Shown here piece after piece: positions 45,237 through 55,877 of a stretch of DNA of 64,000 nt. The notes below the pieces were generated by a model. The model had not been told where the DNA came from. It searched no databases and was given only the letters and a program-made list of their open reading frames with translations. The translations under genes were made by a program, and so were the position numbers. The stretch's first letter is position 1; each line of letters opens with the position of its first letter. The stretch covers positions 39,021 through 103,020 of the forward strand of contig NZ_NIJF01000039.1 in assembly GCF_003316765.1 (NCBI RefSeq), in the 5' to 3' direction. This stretch comes from Bacillus sp. P14.5 (lineage in GTDB: Bacteria; Bacillota; Bacilli; Bacillales; Bacillaceae_B).

Positions 45237-47124
45237 TTATTCAGCCGTTACCTTGGCAATTTTTCCTTGTTCAATATACACAAGCAAAATTGAAACGTCT
45301 GCAGGATTCACTCCGGAAATCCTTGAAGCTTGAGCCAGCGATAAAGGACGGACTTCTTTAAGTTTCTGTCTTGCTTCAGATGCCAGGCCGTTGATGGCGT
45401 CATAATCAATTTGATCTGGAATTTTTTATTTTCCATCTTCTTCATTTTATCGACCTGCTGCAGCGATTTCTCAATATATCCTTCATATTTAATTTGGATT
45501 TCCACTTGTTCTTCGATGTCTTCAGTTAAAGATTCTTCTCTTGGTGCCAAAGCTTTGATATGGCTGTAATTCATCTCAGGACGGCGAAGCAGGTCTGACG
45601 CCAGGATGCCGTCTTTCAGTTCACTTCCGCCGGCTGCTTTGATGACATTTTGGGTTTCCTCATTTGGCTTCAGTCTGACCGAATTCAACCGTTGTTTTTC
45701 TTCCTCAATCGATGCCTTTTTCGTTAGGAAACGCTCATAGCGTTCATCTTGAATAAGGCCGATTTTGTGGCCGATTTCTGTAAGGCGAAGATCCGCATTA
45801 TCATGGCGGAGAAGCAGGCGGTATTCCGCTCGAGAAGTCAAAAGACGATATGGTTCATTTGTGCCTTTTGTTACAAGGTCATCAATCAGTACGCCAATGT
45901 AAGCATCTGATCGATCTAAAATTACTTCTTCTTTATCCAAAGCACGGCAGGCGGCATTTATACCGGCCATCAAGCCTTGTCCTGCTGCTTCTTCATATCC
46001 GGATGTACCATTGATCTGTCCGGCTGTATAAAGATTTTTGATTTTTTTGTTTCCAAAGTCGGCCATAGCTGTGTCGGAACAATGGAATCATACTCGATTG
46101 CATAACCTGCTCTCATCAGCTGCGCTTTCTCCAAGCCTGGGATAGTGGCAAGAATCTTCATCTGCACATCTTCCGGAAGGCTCGTTGATAATCCTTGTAC
46201 ATATACCTCCTGAGTGTTCTTTCCTTCAGGCTCAAGGAAAATCTGGTGTCTCGGTTTATCATGGAAGCGGACAACCTTATCTTCAATGGATGGGCAGTAA
46301 CGCGGTCCGGTTCCTTTGATCATGCCCGAGTACATAGGGGAACGGCTCAAGTTATCATCAATCAGCTGATGTGTTTCTGCATTGGTGTACGTTAACCAGC
46401 AAGGCAGCTGATCTGTGATATATTGTGTTGTTTCATAACTGAATGCACGGGGAACTTCATCGCCCGGCTGGATTTCTGTTTTTGAATAATCGATTGTTTT
46501 GCTGTTTACCCGCGGGGGAGTTCCTGTTTTGAAACGGACCATATCGAACCCAAGCTCCTGCAAATGCTCAGAAAGCTTGATGGATGGCTGCTGATTATTC
46601 GGACCGCTTGAATATTTAAGATCTCCAAGGATGATTTCACCTCTCAGGAAAGTTCCTGTAGTGATAACAACAGTTTTCGCACGGTAACCGGCTCCTGTCT
46701 GTGTTACCACACCTTTACACTCGCCGTCCTCAATGATGAGGCTTTCGACCATTCCTTGGAGAAGGGTCATATTCGATTCATTTTCAATGATTTTTTTCAT
46801 TTCATGCTGATAGGAAAATTTATCTGCCTGAGCTCTCAAAGCCCGCACTGCAGGTCCTTTTCCTGTATTCAACATACGCATTTGGATATGGGTTTTATCA
46901 ATATTTTTACCCATTTCTCCGCCCAGCGCATCAATTTCCCTGACGACGATACCCTTTGCGGGTCCGCCTACTGACGGGTTACACGGCATGAATGCGACCA
47001 TATCGAGATTGATTGTAATCATCATGGTCTTGGCACCCATTCTTGCAGCTGCCAATCCAGCTTCTACGCCTGCATGGCCCGCACCGATAACGATGACATC
47101 AAATTGTCCTGCTTCATATTGCAT
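45237..47124 (-). CDS. mnmG: tRNA uridine-5-carboxymethylaminomethyl modification enzyme MnmG (two frameshifts)
   Basis: MnmG is the FAD-containing partner of MnmE that builds the cmnm5 group on wobble U34 of tRNAs. The N-terminal [12 protein letters not shown] fold and downstream sequence match throughout, but the frame breaks twice: at a 7-base A run (46042-46048, T on plus) and at a 6-base A run (45422-45427). One extra A at each restores continuous sequence ([13 protein letters not shown] and [20 protein letters not shown]) and a 629-residue protein of normal length. The ATG at 47124 follows AAGGAGG. Consensus error is the likeliest explanation. Confidence 0.88.
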
Positions 47125-47220
47125 CGTTTTCGTTTCCTCCTTGTTGGTACTTCTATATTTTTGTAATTTTGTAAATTTATTATTGTAATTGGCTGCTTCT
47201 TTCATAACCGCAGCCAACGG

Positions 47221-48606
47221 TCATTTTCCTAAACAGAATTGTGAGAATAGCTGATCAATCAAGCTTTCATGAACACTTTCTCCGATAATTTCACCGAGCA
47301 GTTCCCAGGTTCTAGTTAAATCGATCTGGGCAATATCGATAGGAGTCCCCATCTCGACACCATTGATTGCTTCATCAATGCTGTTATGTGCTTGATTCAG
47401 CAAAGCAATATGACGGCTGTTTGATACATAGGTCATATCCCCGGCTTCAAGAGATCCTGCAAAAAACAGGGACGATATGGCTTCTTCCAGTTCATCGATA
47501 CCCTGTTCTTCTAATAAGGAAGTAGTGACGATTGCATGCTGTGATGCCAAATCCTTCACTTTATCCATATCAATTTTCTGAGGAAGATCTGTTTTGTTGA
47601 CGATGACAATAACGTCCATGCCTTCGACCGCCTTGAACAATTGTTCATCCTCATGGGTGAATTCATCCGAGTAATTCAGTACAAGCAGGATTAAATCAGC
47701 TTCTTTTAAAACCTGTCTTGAACGTTCGACTCCAATTCTTTCGACAATATCTTCTGTTTCACGGATCCCAGCCGTGTCAACAAGCCTCAGTGGAACTCCA
47801 CGCACATTTACGTACTCTTCTATTACATCCCTTGTCGTTCCAGGGATATCTGTCACAATCGCCTTGTTTTCATGGACAAGGCTGTTTAGCAATGAAGATT
47901 TCCCTACATTCGGCCTTCCAATAATAACTGTTGAAAGCCCTTCTCTAAGAATTTTTCCTTGTACGGAGGTACGAAGAAGCTTTTCGATTTCAGCCCGAAC
48001 ATACTTCGATTTCTCCAGCAGAACGCCATGAGTCATTTCTTCGACATCGTCATATTCCGGATAATCGATATTGACTTCCACGTGGGCCAGCGTCTCCAGT
48101 ATTTCCTGGCGAAGCTTCCGGATCAGCTTGGACAATCTACCTTCCATTTGGTTAAGAGCAACGTTCATGGCTCTGTCCGTCTTAGCCCTGATTAAATCCA
48201 TGACCGCTTCAGCTTGGGATAAATCGACTCTTCCATTAAGGAAAGCCCTCTTCGTGAATTCTCCGGGTTCTGCTAAGCGAGCCCCATATTTCAGTACCAG
48301 CTGAAGAACTTTATTGACTGAAACCAAGCCGCCGTGGCAATTGATTTCGATAATATCTTCACGGGTGAAGGTTCTGGGGCCTTTCATGACCGACATCATG
48401 ACTTCCTCTACAACCGCTCCAGTAGAAGGGTCGACGATATGGCCGTAGTTGATCGTATGGGAAGCAACACCGTGGACCGAATCACCTTTTATTCCTTTAA
48501 AGACCTTGTCCGCGATATTGAAGGCTTGATCCCCGCTCAATCGAACGATTGCTATCGCACCTTCTCCCATCGGAGTAGAAATGGCCGCTATTGTATCGAA
48601 TTCCAT
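47221..48606 (-). CDS. mnmE: tRNA modification GTPase MnmE
   Basis: This 461-residue GTPase works with MnmG on tRNA wobble uridine. It has an N-terminal formyl-THF-binding domain, a helical domain, an inserted G domain (GRPNVGKSS about residue 227, [16 protein letters not shown]) and the C-terminal CLGK motif whose Cys is characteristic. The ATG at 48606 has AAGAGGTGAG upstream; the longer frame to 48708 is rejected. The gene starts its own unit because a terminator follows jag. Confidence 0.97.
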   Translation of the reverse strand: MEFDTIAAISTPMGEGAIAIVRLSGDQAFNIADKVFKGIKGDSVHGVASHTINYGHIVDPSTGAVVEEVMMSVMKGPRTFTREDIIEINCHGGLVSVNKVLQLVLKYGARLAEPGEFTKRAFLNGRVDLSQAEAVMDLIRAKTDRAMNVALNQMEGRLSKLIRKLRQEILETLAHVEVNIDYPEYDDVEEMTHGVLLEKSKYVRAEIEKLLRTSVQGKILREGLSTVIIGRPNVGKSSLLNSLVHENKAIVTDIPGTTRDVIEEYVNVRGVPLRLVDTAGIRETEDIVERIGVERSRQVLKEADLILLVLNYSDEFTHEDEQLFKAVEGMDVIVIVNKTDLPQKIDMDKVKDLASQHAIVTTSLLEEQGIDELEEAISSLFFAGSLEAGDMTYVSNSRHIALLNQAHNSIDEAINGVEMGTPIDIAQIDLTRTWELLGEIIGESVHESLIDQLFSQFCLGK

Positions 48607-48821
48607 CTCTCTCACCTCTTTTCTTAATCTCTTAATCCTATCTGGTGTCCATAGATTAATTTTGAACACACCAAAAGATCCGTAATGGCTTTTTACTAAC
48701 TTAGCCATTCCAACGGTAAAATATCTATATTAAATGTTCTTTATAGGCGTTTCATCCTCTAAATGATTAGAATATCATACTCTTCATAGATAAAAAAGTT
48801 CAGGTTCATATTTATCCACAA

Positions 48822-48920
48822 AGACATTTTCCTCATTCTCTCATTTTAACTTATCCACATGTGAATAACAATAAAGCGAATCAGAATAGATAGTGTTTTT
48901 ATTTTTAATAGTTTTCCACA
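48822..48920. other. DnaA boxes in the jag-mnmE spacer
   Basis: TTATCCACA occurs at 48822 and 48851, the near match TTATTCACA in reverse at 48860, and TTTTCCACA at 48912. They lie in the 550-bp gene-free spacer (48607-49159) upstream of mnmE. A DnaA-box cluster near the trmE orthologue is reported in B. subtilis. Confidence 0.6.
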
Positions 48921-49127
48921 GTGCTGCTTATTAAAAAGCTGAGGTCCTTTGATATATTTTTTATCGATGATGAAAGCAGTTGTCAGGCAGCGGAAATTCA
49001 TGAGTGCTGATTTGGCGTTAACAGACCGATAATGGATCCTGAACTGGGTGTACCGCTAGTTAACTATATAAAACATTCATAACACACTGTAAATTAAGCC
49101 GGATAATTAAAAAATCCAAACAAAAAA

Positions 49128-49152
49128 ATCCAGGCTGGTTATCAGCCTGGAT
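49128..49152 (-). terminator. Terminator of the rpmH-rnpA-spoIIIJ-jag operon
   Basis: A perfect 10-bp stem (49128-49137 with 49143-49152) with a 5-nt loop is followed by TTTTTTG on the minus strand, 8 bp after the jag stop. Confidence 0.92.
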
Positions 49153-49159
49153 GAACTCA

Positions 49160-49783
49160 TTATTTTCTTTTAGGCGCTATCACGATGTAGCGGTTTGGCT
49201 CGGATCCTTCCGAGAAGGTGTCCACTTTCTTGGATCTCACTAAAGCGGAATGAATTACTTTTCGTTCATAGGAAGGCATTGGTTCCAATGAAACTTTTCG
49301 ATTGGTTCTTACCGCTTTCTCAGCGAGTCTTTCTGCTAAGTTTGCGAGTGTTTGCTTCCGTCTTTCACGGTAATTTTCTGCATCCAGCACGACAGTCAGA
49401 AATTGATCTGAATAGCGGTTGGCCACTAGACCGGCCAAATGCTGAAGTGAATTCAGTGTCTGTCCCCTTTTTCCAATCAACAAGGCAATTTTTTCACCTG
49501 CTAGTTGAAACTCGGCATGACGGCCGTCCACTTTAATATCAATTTCGACGTCGATTCCCATCATTTCACTGACAGAAATCAAATATTTCTTAACTTCATC
49601 AAATGGATTGACGATCTTTTTTACATTAACTGTGGCAGGACGGGATCCAAAAAGACCGAAAAATCCTTTTTTCCCCTCATCCTTTACTTCGATTTCAGCT
49701 TCTTCTCTGGTGATGTTCAATTGAGCTAATGCGGATTCCACTGCTTCTTCGACCGATGGACCAGTAGCAGTTACCTCTCTCAC
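49160..49783 (-). CDS. jag: RNA-binding protein Jag (KhpB-like)
   Basis: This 207-residue cytoplasmic RNA-binding protein is linked to cell elongation and division control in Bacillota. It has an N-terminal Jag-N domain (about residues 1-50, ending [14 protein letters not shown]), a KH domain (about 75-150 with [15 protein letters not shown]) and an R3H domain to the end. It begins with GTG overlapping the spoIIIJ stop by 4 bp (GTGA). Confidence 0.96.
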   Translation of the reverse strand: MREVTATGPSVEEAVESALAQLNITREEAEIEVKDEGKKGFFGLFGSRPATVNVKKIVNPFDEVKKYLISVSEMMGIDVEIDIKVDGRHAEFQLAGEKIALLIGKRGQTLNSLQHLAGLVANRYSDQFLTVVLDAENYRERRKQTLANLAERLAEKAVRTNRKVSLEPMPSYERKVIHSALVRSKKVDTFSEGSEPNRYIVIAPKRK

Positions 49784-50556
49784 TTTTTAGCTCCCCCGTT
49801 TTTTGCTGCAGCCTGTACTTTCAAGTCAGGTCCTTTGATAAAGTAGGTTTGAACGATCATGAATAAGTTACCCACTACCCAGTATAAGGAAAGTGCTGCC
49901 GGGAAGTTGATGGCAAAGATGATGATCATGACAGGCATAATGTAAAGCATCATAGCCATTTGCGGATTTTGGTTAGCTGTTCCAGCCATCATCATTTTTT
50001 GCTGGATGAAAGTTGTCGCACCAGCGATGAGCGGAAGAAGATAAAATGGATCCGGAAGACCCAGGTCAAACCATAGGAATGTATGGTTTTTTATTTCTTC
50101 AGTACGGCTTATGGCATGATAGAAACCAATCAAAATCGGCATCTGAACAATTAATGGAAAACAACCGGCTAATGGATTGACACCGTTCTTTTGAAAAAGA
50201 CCCATTGTTTCCTGCTGCAGCTTCCTCTGTGTTTCAGCATCTTTAGAACTGTATTTTTCACGCAGTTTCTGCATTTCAGGCTGAAGTGCCTGCATCGCTT
50301 TTGAATTCTTCGTCTGTTTAATCATTAGCGGAAGAATTGCTAAACGAATGATGAGAGTAACGATAATGATACCTAAACCATAACTTCCATCAAAAAATTC
50401 GGATACTTTCGTAATTAATAAAGAAAGAGGATACACAATGTATTCATTCCAAAATCCGGAACTATCCTCTGTGATCGGCTGGTTATATTCCATGCATCCT
50501 GACAGGACAGTTACAAGCCCGATCATGACAAGCACGGCTAAAAATCTTTTTTTCAC
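49780..50556 (-). CDS. spoIIIJ: Membrane protein insertase YidC1/SpoIIIJ
   Basis: This 258-residue YidC/Oxa1 insertase puts proteins into the membrane and is needed in sporulation in B. subtilis. It has a lipoprotein signal peptide with lipobox VLSGC (Cys21) and five membrane helices, with the hydrophilic-groove region near [17 protein letters not shown]. It starts with GTG behind GGAGGAAG. It is coupled to jag and preceded by rnpA at 165 bp. Confidence 0.96.
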   Translation of the reverse strand: MKKRFLAVLVMIGLVTVLSGCMEYNQPITEDSSGFWNEYIVYPLSLLITKVSEFFDGSYGLGIIIVTLIIRLAILPLMIKQTKNSKAMQALQPEMQKLREKYSSKDAETQRKLQQETMGLFQKNGVNPLAGCFPLIVQMPILIGFYHAISRTEEIKNHTFLWFDLGLPDPFYLLPLIAGATTFIQQKMMMAGTANQNPQMAMMLYIMPVMIIIFAINFPAALSLYWVVGNLFMIVQTYFIKGPDLKVQAAAKNGGAKK

Positions 50557-50721
50557 CCTCTACTTCCTCCCTAAAACTTTTTTCCGGACAACCTGGCTTG
50601 TCCATAAACAAACTCCGATCATCTGAATTTCAATCATCGGAACTAGTGCAAACACAGAGATATTGTAACATCTTTTATATCGCCTATGCTGTAGAAACTT
50701 GTCTAAGTTCTTACGATTTTT

Positions 50722-51093
50722 CTATTTTCTTTTGTCAAACTGCGCGGATTGCTTGGCATCAAGCGCTTTGCATTTCTTCAAAACATGCATCAAGCTTTTC
50801 TTGATTTCATGAAATTCCATATCGGCCGCCGGTTTTCTGGCGATAATAACGTAATCATACTGATTCTTGACATCATCTTTCAATTCCAGAAAGACCTGTC
50901 TGATATATCGTTTAACCTGATTACGGACAACAGCATTTCCAATTTTCTTGCTGACAGAAAGACCTATTCGAAACAATTGCTGATCTTCTTTTTTCAGTTT
51001 GTACACAACAAACTGTCTGTTGGCAAATGAAGTACCCTTCTTGAACACCTCTTGGAATTCGCTGTTTTTCTTCACTCGCTGTTCTTTTCGCAT
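50722..51093 (-). CDS. rnpA: Ribonuclease P protein component
   Basis: This 123-residue basic protein assists the RNase P RNA in removing 5' leaders from tRNA precursors. The RNR-like conserved stretch [18 protein letters not shown] and the N-terminal [13 protein letters not shown] are present. In other Bacillus genomes it follows rpmH closely, but here a MITE separates them (376-bp gap). Confidence 0.96.
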   Translation of the reverse strand: MRKEQRVKKNSEFQEVFKKGTSFANRQFVVYKLKKEDQQLFRIGLSVSKKIGNAVVRNQVKRYIRQVFLELKDDVKNQYDYVIIARKPAADMEFHEIKKSLMHVLKKCKALDAKQSAQFDKRK

Positions 51094-51249
51094 TTACCCA
51101 CCTGCTATTTCTAAAAAGTAAATCTGTTCAATCATTATGTTACCTGTTTTCTCTATAATAAGAAGATTTATACCCCCGGAGAGATGAAGAATCCACCACT
51201 AAGATGCTCTCCCCATGACTATGGGAAATTTCCTTACTAATTGAAAAAA

Positions 51250-51438
51250 GGCTGTTTCGTTTATATTGTTGCTCTCGGAAAAATCCCTAGAACCGGATTT
51301 TTCCCCGGATCCTAAGTTTTTTCTCTCCAAACGGAGGGAGCAGCTCTTTTCTTTCTTGCTTACCTGGATATTTCTGATTAAATGGGGGTTTTCTGTAAAA
51401 TTAATATTAAACAGCAACAAAGTTTACGAAAAAGAGCC
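51250..51438 (+). mobile_element. MITE-like element, copy 7 (full length, between rpmH and rnpA)
   Basis: This 189-bp element runs from GGCTGTTTCGTTTATATTG to TTTACGAAAAAGAGCC. It is flanked by an exact 9-bp duplication TTGAAAAAA (51241-51249 and 51439-51447). It is inserted within the conserved rpmH-rnpA transcription unit, so it must be transcribed with it or have changed its expression. Confidence 0.92.
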
Positions 51439-51469
51439 TTGAAAAAAGACCACTGATAAATTCAGTGGC

Positions 51470-51604
51470 CTAGGCAGATAATACTTTTCTTCCCTTTTGA
51501 CGACGGCGAGCTAGAACTTTACGGCCGTTTTTTGAGCTCATACGTGCACGGAAACCGTGGTTTTTGCTTCTTTTACGAGAATTTGGTTGAAACGTTCTTT
51601 TCAT
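51470..51604 (-). CDS. rpmH: 50S ribosomal protein L34
   Basis: This 44-residue, very basic protein has the invariant [20 protein letters not shown] start and [12 protein letters not shown] end. The ATG at 51604 has GGAGGTG upstream. As in nearly all bacteria it is the first gene left of dnaA, transcribed away from oriC. Confidence 0.98.
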   Translation of the reverse strand: MKRTFQPNSRKRSKNHGFRARMSSKNGRKVLARRRQKGRKVLSA

Positions 51605-51914
51605 ATATGACACCTCCCTAAAGGAATGGATAAAATTATAGGTTAAAGACAGTCTTTTCAATTATAAAGAGAGGTATATAAATTGTCAATACCACCTCTT
51701 TTAATTTTTTGCAAGGCTGTGCTCCTTAAATTACAGATAAATTTGAATCTGCTATTTCTCCACATAAATTCCTCTTAAAGCTTTCTTTGGAATGATTGGG
51801 TGCCTGAGCTCTTATTTTTCCTTCTTGATTTATAACCGCAGGAATTCTTAACTGAACCGCCATCTCTTTGAAGAGGATACCTTGTAAATTTGGATGAAAT
51901 CACTTAAAAGATTT

Positions 51915-52060
51915 GAATTTATTATCAAACAGCGAAAAACCCGCCATCATTCTCCTGAAAAACCTGGTAACTAAGAAAGAAAAAGCTTTTCTCAACATTT
52001 AGAGGGGAAGACCTCAGTATCCAGGTTAAAAATCCGGGTTATAGAATTTTTTCCGAAATG
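51915..52060 (-). mobile_element. MITE-like element, degenerate inverted copy near oriC
   Basis: ATCAAACAGCGAAAAA, CCTGGTAACTAAGAAAGAAAA and CAGTATCCAGG resemble internal parts of the MITE in reverse, but both ends are unrecognisable. It lies in the gene-free 51605-52637 region left of the dnaA-proximal boxes. Confidence 0.35.
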
Positions 52061-52222
52061 GTTTTGAAAACCGCTATTTCATCCAGGGAGATCTCAAAAG
52101 AATTCATCTGCTTTATTTTATCCTATTCGAGTTATTTTCCTAAAATCTTCGCAAATTCCTTACCTTGAAATTCTCTGACTCACCTTGTACTTTATCACTA
52201 CTAAAACTGATTCCACACCCCC

Positions 52223-52540
52223 TGTGGATATTTTTCGACACGGAAATTAACTATCCACAGCACATATTGACACCTTTTTCACAAATAAATAACCTGTGGA
52301 AAAGTTTTTTCAACAAGAACGGGCTATTGTGGATAAAGTTTAAAAGTCATTGCAACGGTAAGGATATTCTGATATGATTATTGTGTTTTCACTCTGAATT
52401 ACTATTGTTGGCAAAATGCGTTATCCACAGTTGGTGGATAACTTGTGGATAGTTTATACAGAGCCTTTGTAAAAGGTTGTCCACATAAGGTGGATATTGT
52501 CGAATAACCGTTTTTCTTCCTTATTATATATTTTTCCACA
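52223..52540. other. oriC, left part: DnaA-box cluster upstream of dnaA
   Basis: At least nine DnaA boxes or one- to two-mismatch boxes occur: TGTGGATAT (52223), CTATCCACA (52251), TGTGGAAAA (52295), TGTGGATAA (52328), TTATCCACA (52421), GGTGGATAA (52433), TGTGGATAG (52444), TTGTCCACA (52477) and TTTTCCACA (52532). This corresponds to the incA/incB part of the bipartite Bacillus origin and also overlaps the dnaA promoter region, which suits DnaA autoregulation. Confidence 0.92.
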
Positions 52541-52637
52541 TTCATAGTTTTGTATTTTTATGAATAACAAACTTTTATCAGAGAGTAAGGCTGTACAGAC
52601 GTTGTACATACTCTTAGAGGAAAAGGAGGGGACCAGT

Positions 52638-53984
52638 TTGGAGAATATAGGGGACTTATGGAATAAAGCCCTCTCGAACATAGAGAAAAAGATAAGCAAA
52701 CCGAGTTTTGATACTTGGTTGAAGTCTACTAAAGCTCATTCCATACAAGGAGATACACTTATCATCACCGCTCCCAATGAGTTTGCCAGGGATTGGCTTG
52801 AAGGAAGGTATTCTCAATTAATTTCCGGTGTTCTATTGGATATTACAGGAGAAGAACTCATCGTTAAATTTATCATTCCGCAGAATCAGGAACCGGAAGA
52901 ATTCGATCTGCCTGTACCTCCGAAGAAAGTGGCTGATAATGACGACAGCCAGGAGTTTCATCAAAACATGCTTAATCCTAAATACATGTTCGATACCTTT
53001 GTTATTGGATCCGGGAACCGTTTTGCCCATGCAGCATCACTGGCAGTTGCCGAAGCGCCTGCCAAGGCATATAATCCGCTTTTCATTTATGGAGGAGTAG
53101 GACTGGGGAAAACCCACTTGATGCATGCCATCGGACATTATGTCCTTGAGCATAATCCGGCTGCTAAAGTGGTTTATTTATCTTCTGAAAAATTCACGAA
53201 TGAATTCATTAATTCCATTCGAGACAATAAAGCCGTTGACTTTCGCAACAAATACCGCAGTGTCGATGTCCTTTTAATCGATGATATTCAATTCCTGGCA
53301 GGCAAAGAACAAACACAGGAAGAGTTTTTTCATACATTCAATACACTTCACGAAGAAAGCAAGCAGATTGTCATTTCAAGTGACCGCCCGCCCAAAGAGA
53401 TTCCAACTCTTGAGGACAGGCTCCGCTCACGGTTTGAGTGGGGACTGATTACGGATATAACTCCTCCTGATTTGGAAACAAGGATTGCCATCCTGCGAAA
53501 GAAGGCGAAAGCGGAAGGATTGGATATTCCAAATGAAGCGATGCTGTACATCGCCAATCAAATCGATTCCAACATCCGTGAACTTGAAGGTGCGCTGATC
53601 AGGGTCGTCGCCTATTCATCGCTTATCAATAAAGACATCAATGCCGATCTTGCTGCCGAAGCTTTAAAAGATATTATTCCAAGCTCCAAGCCTAGAGTCA
53701 TCACGATTGCCGATATCCAAAGAGTTGTCGGTGAGCATTTCAATATAAAGCTCGAGGATTTCAAAGCGAAAAAGCGGACCAAATCTATTGCCTTCCCCAG
53801 ACAGATCGCCATGTATTTATCAAGGGAAATGACGGATTTCTCGCTTCCGAAAATAGGTGAAGAATTCGGGGGACGCGATCATACGACCGTCATTCATGCC
53901 CATGAGAAAATTTCTAAGATGCTCGGAGCGGATACAACCTTCCAGCATCAGTTGAAAGAGATCAGGGATGTTTTAAAAAGTTAA
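52638..53984 (+). CDS. dnaA: Chromosomal replication initiator DnaA
   Basis: This 448-residue AAA+ initiator binds DnaA boxes and opens oriC. Domain I starts [18 protein letters not shown], a variable domain II follows, and the ATPase domain carries GGVGLGKTH and [12 protein letters not shown]. Domain IV has the DNA-binding signature [15 protein letters not shown]. The start is a TTG at 52638 behind AAAGGAGGGG; this matches the homologue N-terminus and the usual length of ~446, whereas the ATG-led frame from 52560 would add 26 unrelated residues. Confidence 0.97.
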   Translation: MENIGDLWNKALSNIEKKISKPSFDTWLKSTKAHSIQGDTLIITAPNEFARDWLEGRYSQLISGVLLDITGEELIVKFIIPQNQEPEEFDLPVPPKKVADNDDSQEFHQNMLNPKYMFDTFVIGSGNRFAHAASLAVAEAPAKAYNPLFIYGGVGLGKTHLMHAIGHYVLEHNPAAKVVYLSSEKFTNEFINSIRDNKAVDFRNKYRSVDVLLIDDIQFLAGKEQTQEEFFHTFNTLHEESKQIVISSDRPPKEIPTLEDRLRSRFEWGLITDITPPDLETRIAILRKKAKAEGLDIPNEAMLYIANQIDSNIRELEGALIRVVAYSSLINKDINADLAAEALKDIIPSSKPRVITIADIQRVVGEHFNIKLEDFKAKKRTKSIAFPRQIAMYLSREMTDFSLPKIGEEFGGRDHTTVIHAHEKISKMLGADTTFQHQLKEIRDVLKS

Positions 53985-54198
53985 CTACTTTTTGCCCTCT
54001 TAATTATGGTTGTGTTGGTAAAGGAAGGTGTGCGATCACATCCAGGACTTGAGGACACCTGGTTACAGAGCCCAGCTGAACTAAGTCGTGCAGCTGCAGC
54101 GAACCTATATAAACAGCCCTAAATCTTTAAGTAAGTAAGGCTCTTTCCTAAAAGGTTGTCGCTTTAGAATGCTTTATTCTCACCATTTTTACGTAGAA

Positions 54199-54267
54199 GG
54201 ATTGGAGTGGAAGCCGAGGAGGCTCAACGCCCGCCCCTCGGAGTCGTGCGCCTGGAGCGGAAATCCA
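54199..54267. repeat. GC-rich palindromic repeat fragment inside oriC
   Basis: GGATTGGAGTGGAAG and CGGAGTCGTGCGCCTGGAGCG match the outer arms of the GC-rich repeat in inverted orientation, with the centre shortened to GCCGAGGAGGCTCAACGCCC. It lies between the dnaA stop and the right-hand DnaA boxes. Confidence 0.7.
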
Positions 54268-54339
54268 TTTAAAATACCAAAAAGTTAATAGAGAGTTATC
54301 CTGAATACTGTTAATAACTTTGCTATGTTTGCACACAGT

Positions 54340-54445
54340 CTGTCCACATGTGGATAGGCTGTGTTTCCTTTCGTTTTTCGCACTTATCCACATACTAACA
54401 GGCCCTATTACTACTAGTACTATTTTTTTAATAAATATATTAGTA
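54340..54445. other. oriC, right part: DnaA boxes, DnaA-trio and unwinding element
   Basis: Boxes CTGTCCACA (54340), TGTGGATAG (54349) and TTATCCACA (54384) are followed by a short GC-rich GGCCC, then trinucleotide repeats TATTACTACTAGTACTAT (54406-54423), and an AT-rich stretch to about 54450. This order (box, GC-rich, TAC/TAT-type DnaA-trios, AT-rich) is that of the B. subtilis unwinding region between dnaA and dnaN. Confidence 0.88.
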
Positions 54446-54489
54446 TATGCTGCAGTAAAAAAATTATGTTCAAACTGGAGGAAAAGGTA

Positions 54490-55626
54490 ATGAAATTTGT
54501 TATCCAAAGGGACGATCTCGTACAGAGTGTCGGAGATGTCATGAAAGCTGTCACATCCAGAACAACGATTCCCATTCTTACGGGAATAAAAATTATCGCT
54601 ACTGATGAAGGAGTCACATTGACAGGAAGTGATTCTGATATATCCATCGAGTCTTTTATCCCAACAGAAGAAGATGGAAATGAGATTGTCGAAGTAATTG
54701 AAAAAGGCGGGATTGTCCTGCAGGCCAAGTTCTTTAGCGAAATCGTTAAAAAACTTCCTATGGATACAGTGGAAATCGAAGTCCAGAACCACTTGCAGAC
54801 AGTAATCCGTTCAGGGAAAGCGGAATTTAATTTAAACGGACTTGATCCAGAGGAATATCCACACCTCCCGCAGATTGAAGAAGGAAATGCTTTCAAGGTG
54901 CCAACCGACTTGCTGAAGACTATGGTCAGACAAACTGTGTTCGCAGTGTCCACCTCAGAAACACGCCCCATCTTGACAGGTGTAAACTGGAGGGTGGAAA
55001 ACGGAGAACTTTCCTGTATTGCAACAGACAGCCACCGGTTAGCAATGAGAAAAGCGCCGCTTGAAAGTGATACTGGAAATGAATACAATATCGTAATTCC
55101 AGGAAAGAGCCTGACAGAATTGAGCAAAATCCTGGATGATAATTCTGAACCTGTAGAGATTGTCATCACTGATAATCAAGTGCTGTTCAAAGCTAAACAT
55201 CTATTGTTCTTCTCCAGACTGCTGGAAGGCAACTATCCGGATACAAGCCGTTTGATCCCTAACGAGAGCAAAACGGAGCTGGTCCTTGCAACCAAAGAAT
55301 TTCTTCAAGCAATTGACCGTGCGTCCCTGCTGGCAAGAGAGGGAAGAAACAATGTTGTTAAATTATCCACTGTTGAAAGCGGTGTGATCGAGATTTCTTC
55401 CAATACACCTGAAATCGGGAAAGTCATCGAGCAGGTTCAAAGCCAATCGAATGAGGGAGAAGAGTTGAAGATTTCCTTCAGTGCTAAATATATGATGGAT
55501 GCTTTGAAAGCATTGGAAGGAACAGAAATTCATATTGATTTCACAGGAGCAATGAGACCGTTTGTTATTAAGCCGCTGCATGATGACTCCATATTGCAGT
55601 TGATTCTGCCTGTAAGAACCTATTAA
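54490..55626 (+). CDS. dnaN: DNA polymerase III beta sliding clamp
   Basis: This 378-residue protein forms the dimeric ring that tethers DNA polymerase to DNA. It consists of three clamp domains. Characteristic segments are ATDSHRLAMRK in the middle and the C-terminal MRPFVIKP...LILPVRTY. GGAGGAAAAGG precedes the ATG at 54490, giving MKFVIQRD and exactly the B. subtilis length. A terminator-like hairpin follows. Confidence 0.98.
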   Translation: MKFVIQRDDLVQSVGDVMKAVTSRTTIPILTGIKIIATDEGVTLTGSDSDISIESFIPTEEDGNEIVEVIEKGGIVLQAKFFSEIVKKLPMDTVEIEVQNHLQTVIRSGKAEFNLNGLDPEEYPHLPQIEEGNAFKVPTDLLKTMVRQTVFAVSTSETRPILTGVNWRVENGELSCIATDSHRLAMRKAPLESDTGNEYNIVIPGKSLTELSKILDDNSEPVEIVITDNQVLFKAKHLLFFSRLLEGNYPDTSRLIPNESKTELVLATKEFLQAIDRASLLAREGRNNVVKLSTVESGVIEISSNTPEIGKVIEQVQSQSNEGEELKISFSAKYMMDALKALEGTEIHIDFTGAMRPFVIKPLHDDSILQLILPVRTY

Positions 55627-55645
55627 TTCCAAATGTATATGAACC

Positions 55646-55685
55646 GACTGGCTGTCTGACTAAATTTTCCGTTATGCAGCCAGTC
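55646..55685 (+). terminator. Terminator downstream of dnaN
   Basis: GACTGGCTG (55646-55654) pairs with CAGCCAGTC (55677-55685) and is followed by TCTTTTTC. The loop is long (22 nt), so efficiency may be partial. Confidence 0.7.
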
Positions 55686-55724
55686 TCTTTTTCATTTTAA
55701 GAGACTGTAAATCAGTATGCTTTA

Positions 55725-55773
55725 TTACTTTAAAGTACTAAGAGGGACTGTCCCTTTCAGTGCTTTAAAGTAA
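55725..55773. repeat. TTTAAAG palindromic repeat
   Basis: TTACTTTAAAGTACT pairs with AGTGCTTTAAAGTAA around an inner AGGGAC/GTCCCT hairpin. A weaker relative lies at 62430-62472. Its position between dnaN and yaaA suggests a transcript-stability or attenuation structure, but that is inference. Confidence 0.6.
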
Positions 55774-55877
55774 TGCAGTACCTTCTCCCAAGACATTTAC
55801 AGGTAGTGTTTTGTATTAAGGCGAAAATATAGTAAAATAAAATAATTAGATATTATGCCGGAAAGTAGTGATCTATC

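Noticed and set aside
52497..52527. dnaA promoter (TTGTCG with an AT-rich -10)
   Set aside because: Spacing and -10 matches are poor in every alignment tried, so the start site cannot be placed from sequence.
54148..55169. Long minus-strand frames opposite dnaN
   Set aside because: They are antisense shadows of the dnaN coding sequence and have no family resemblance.
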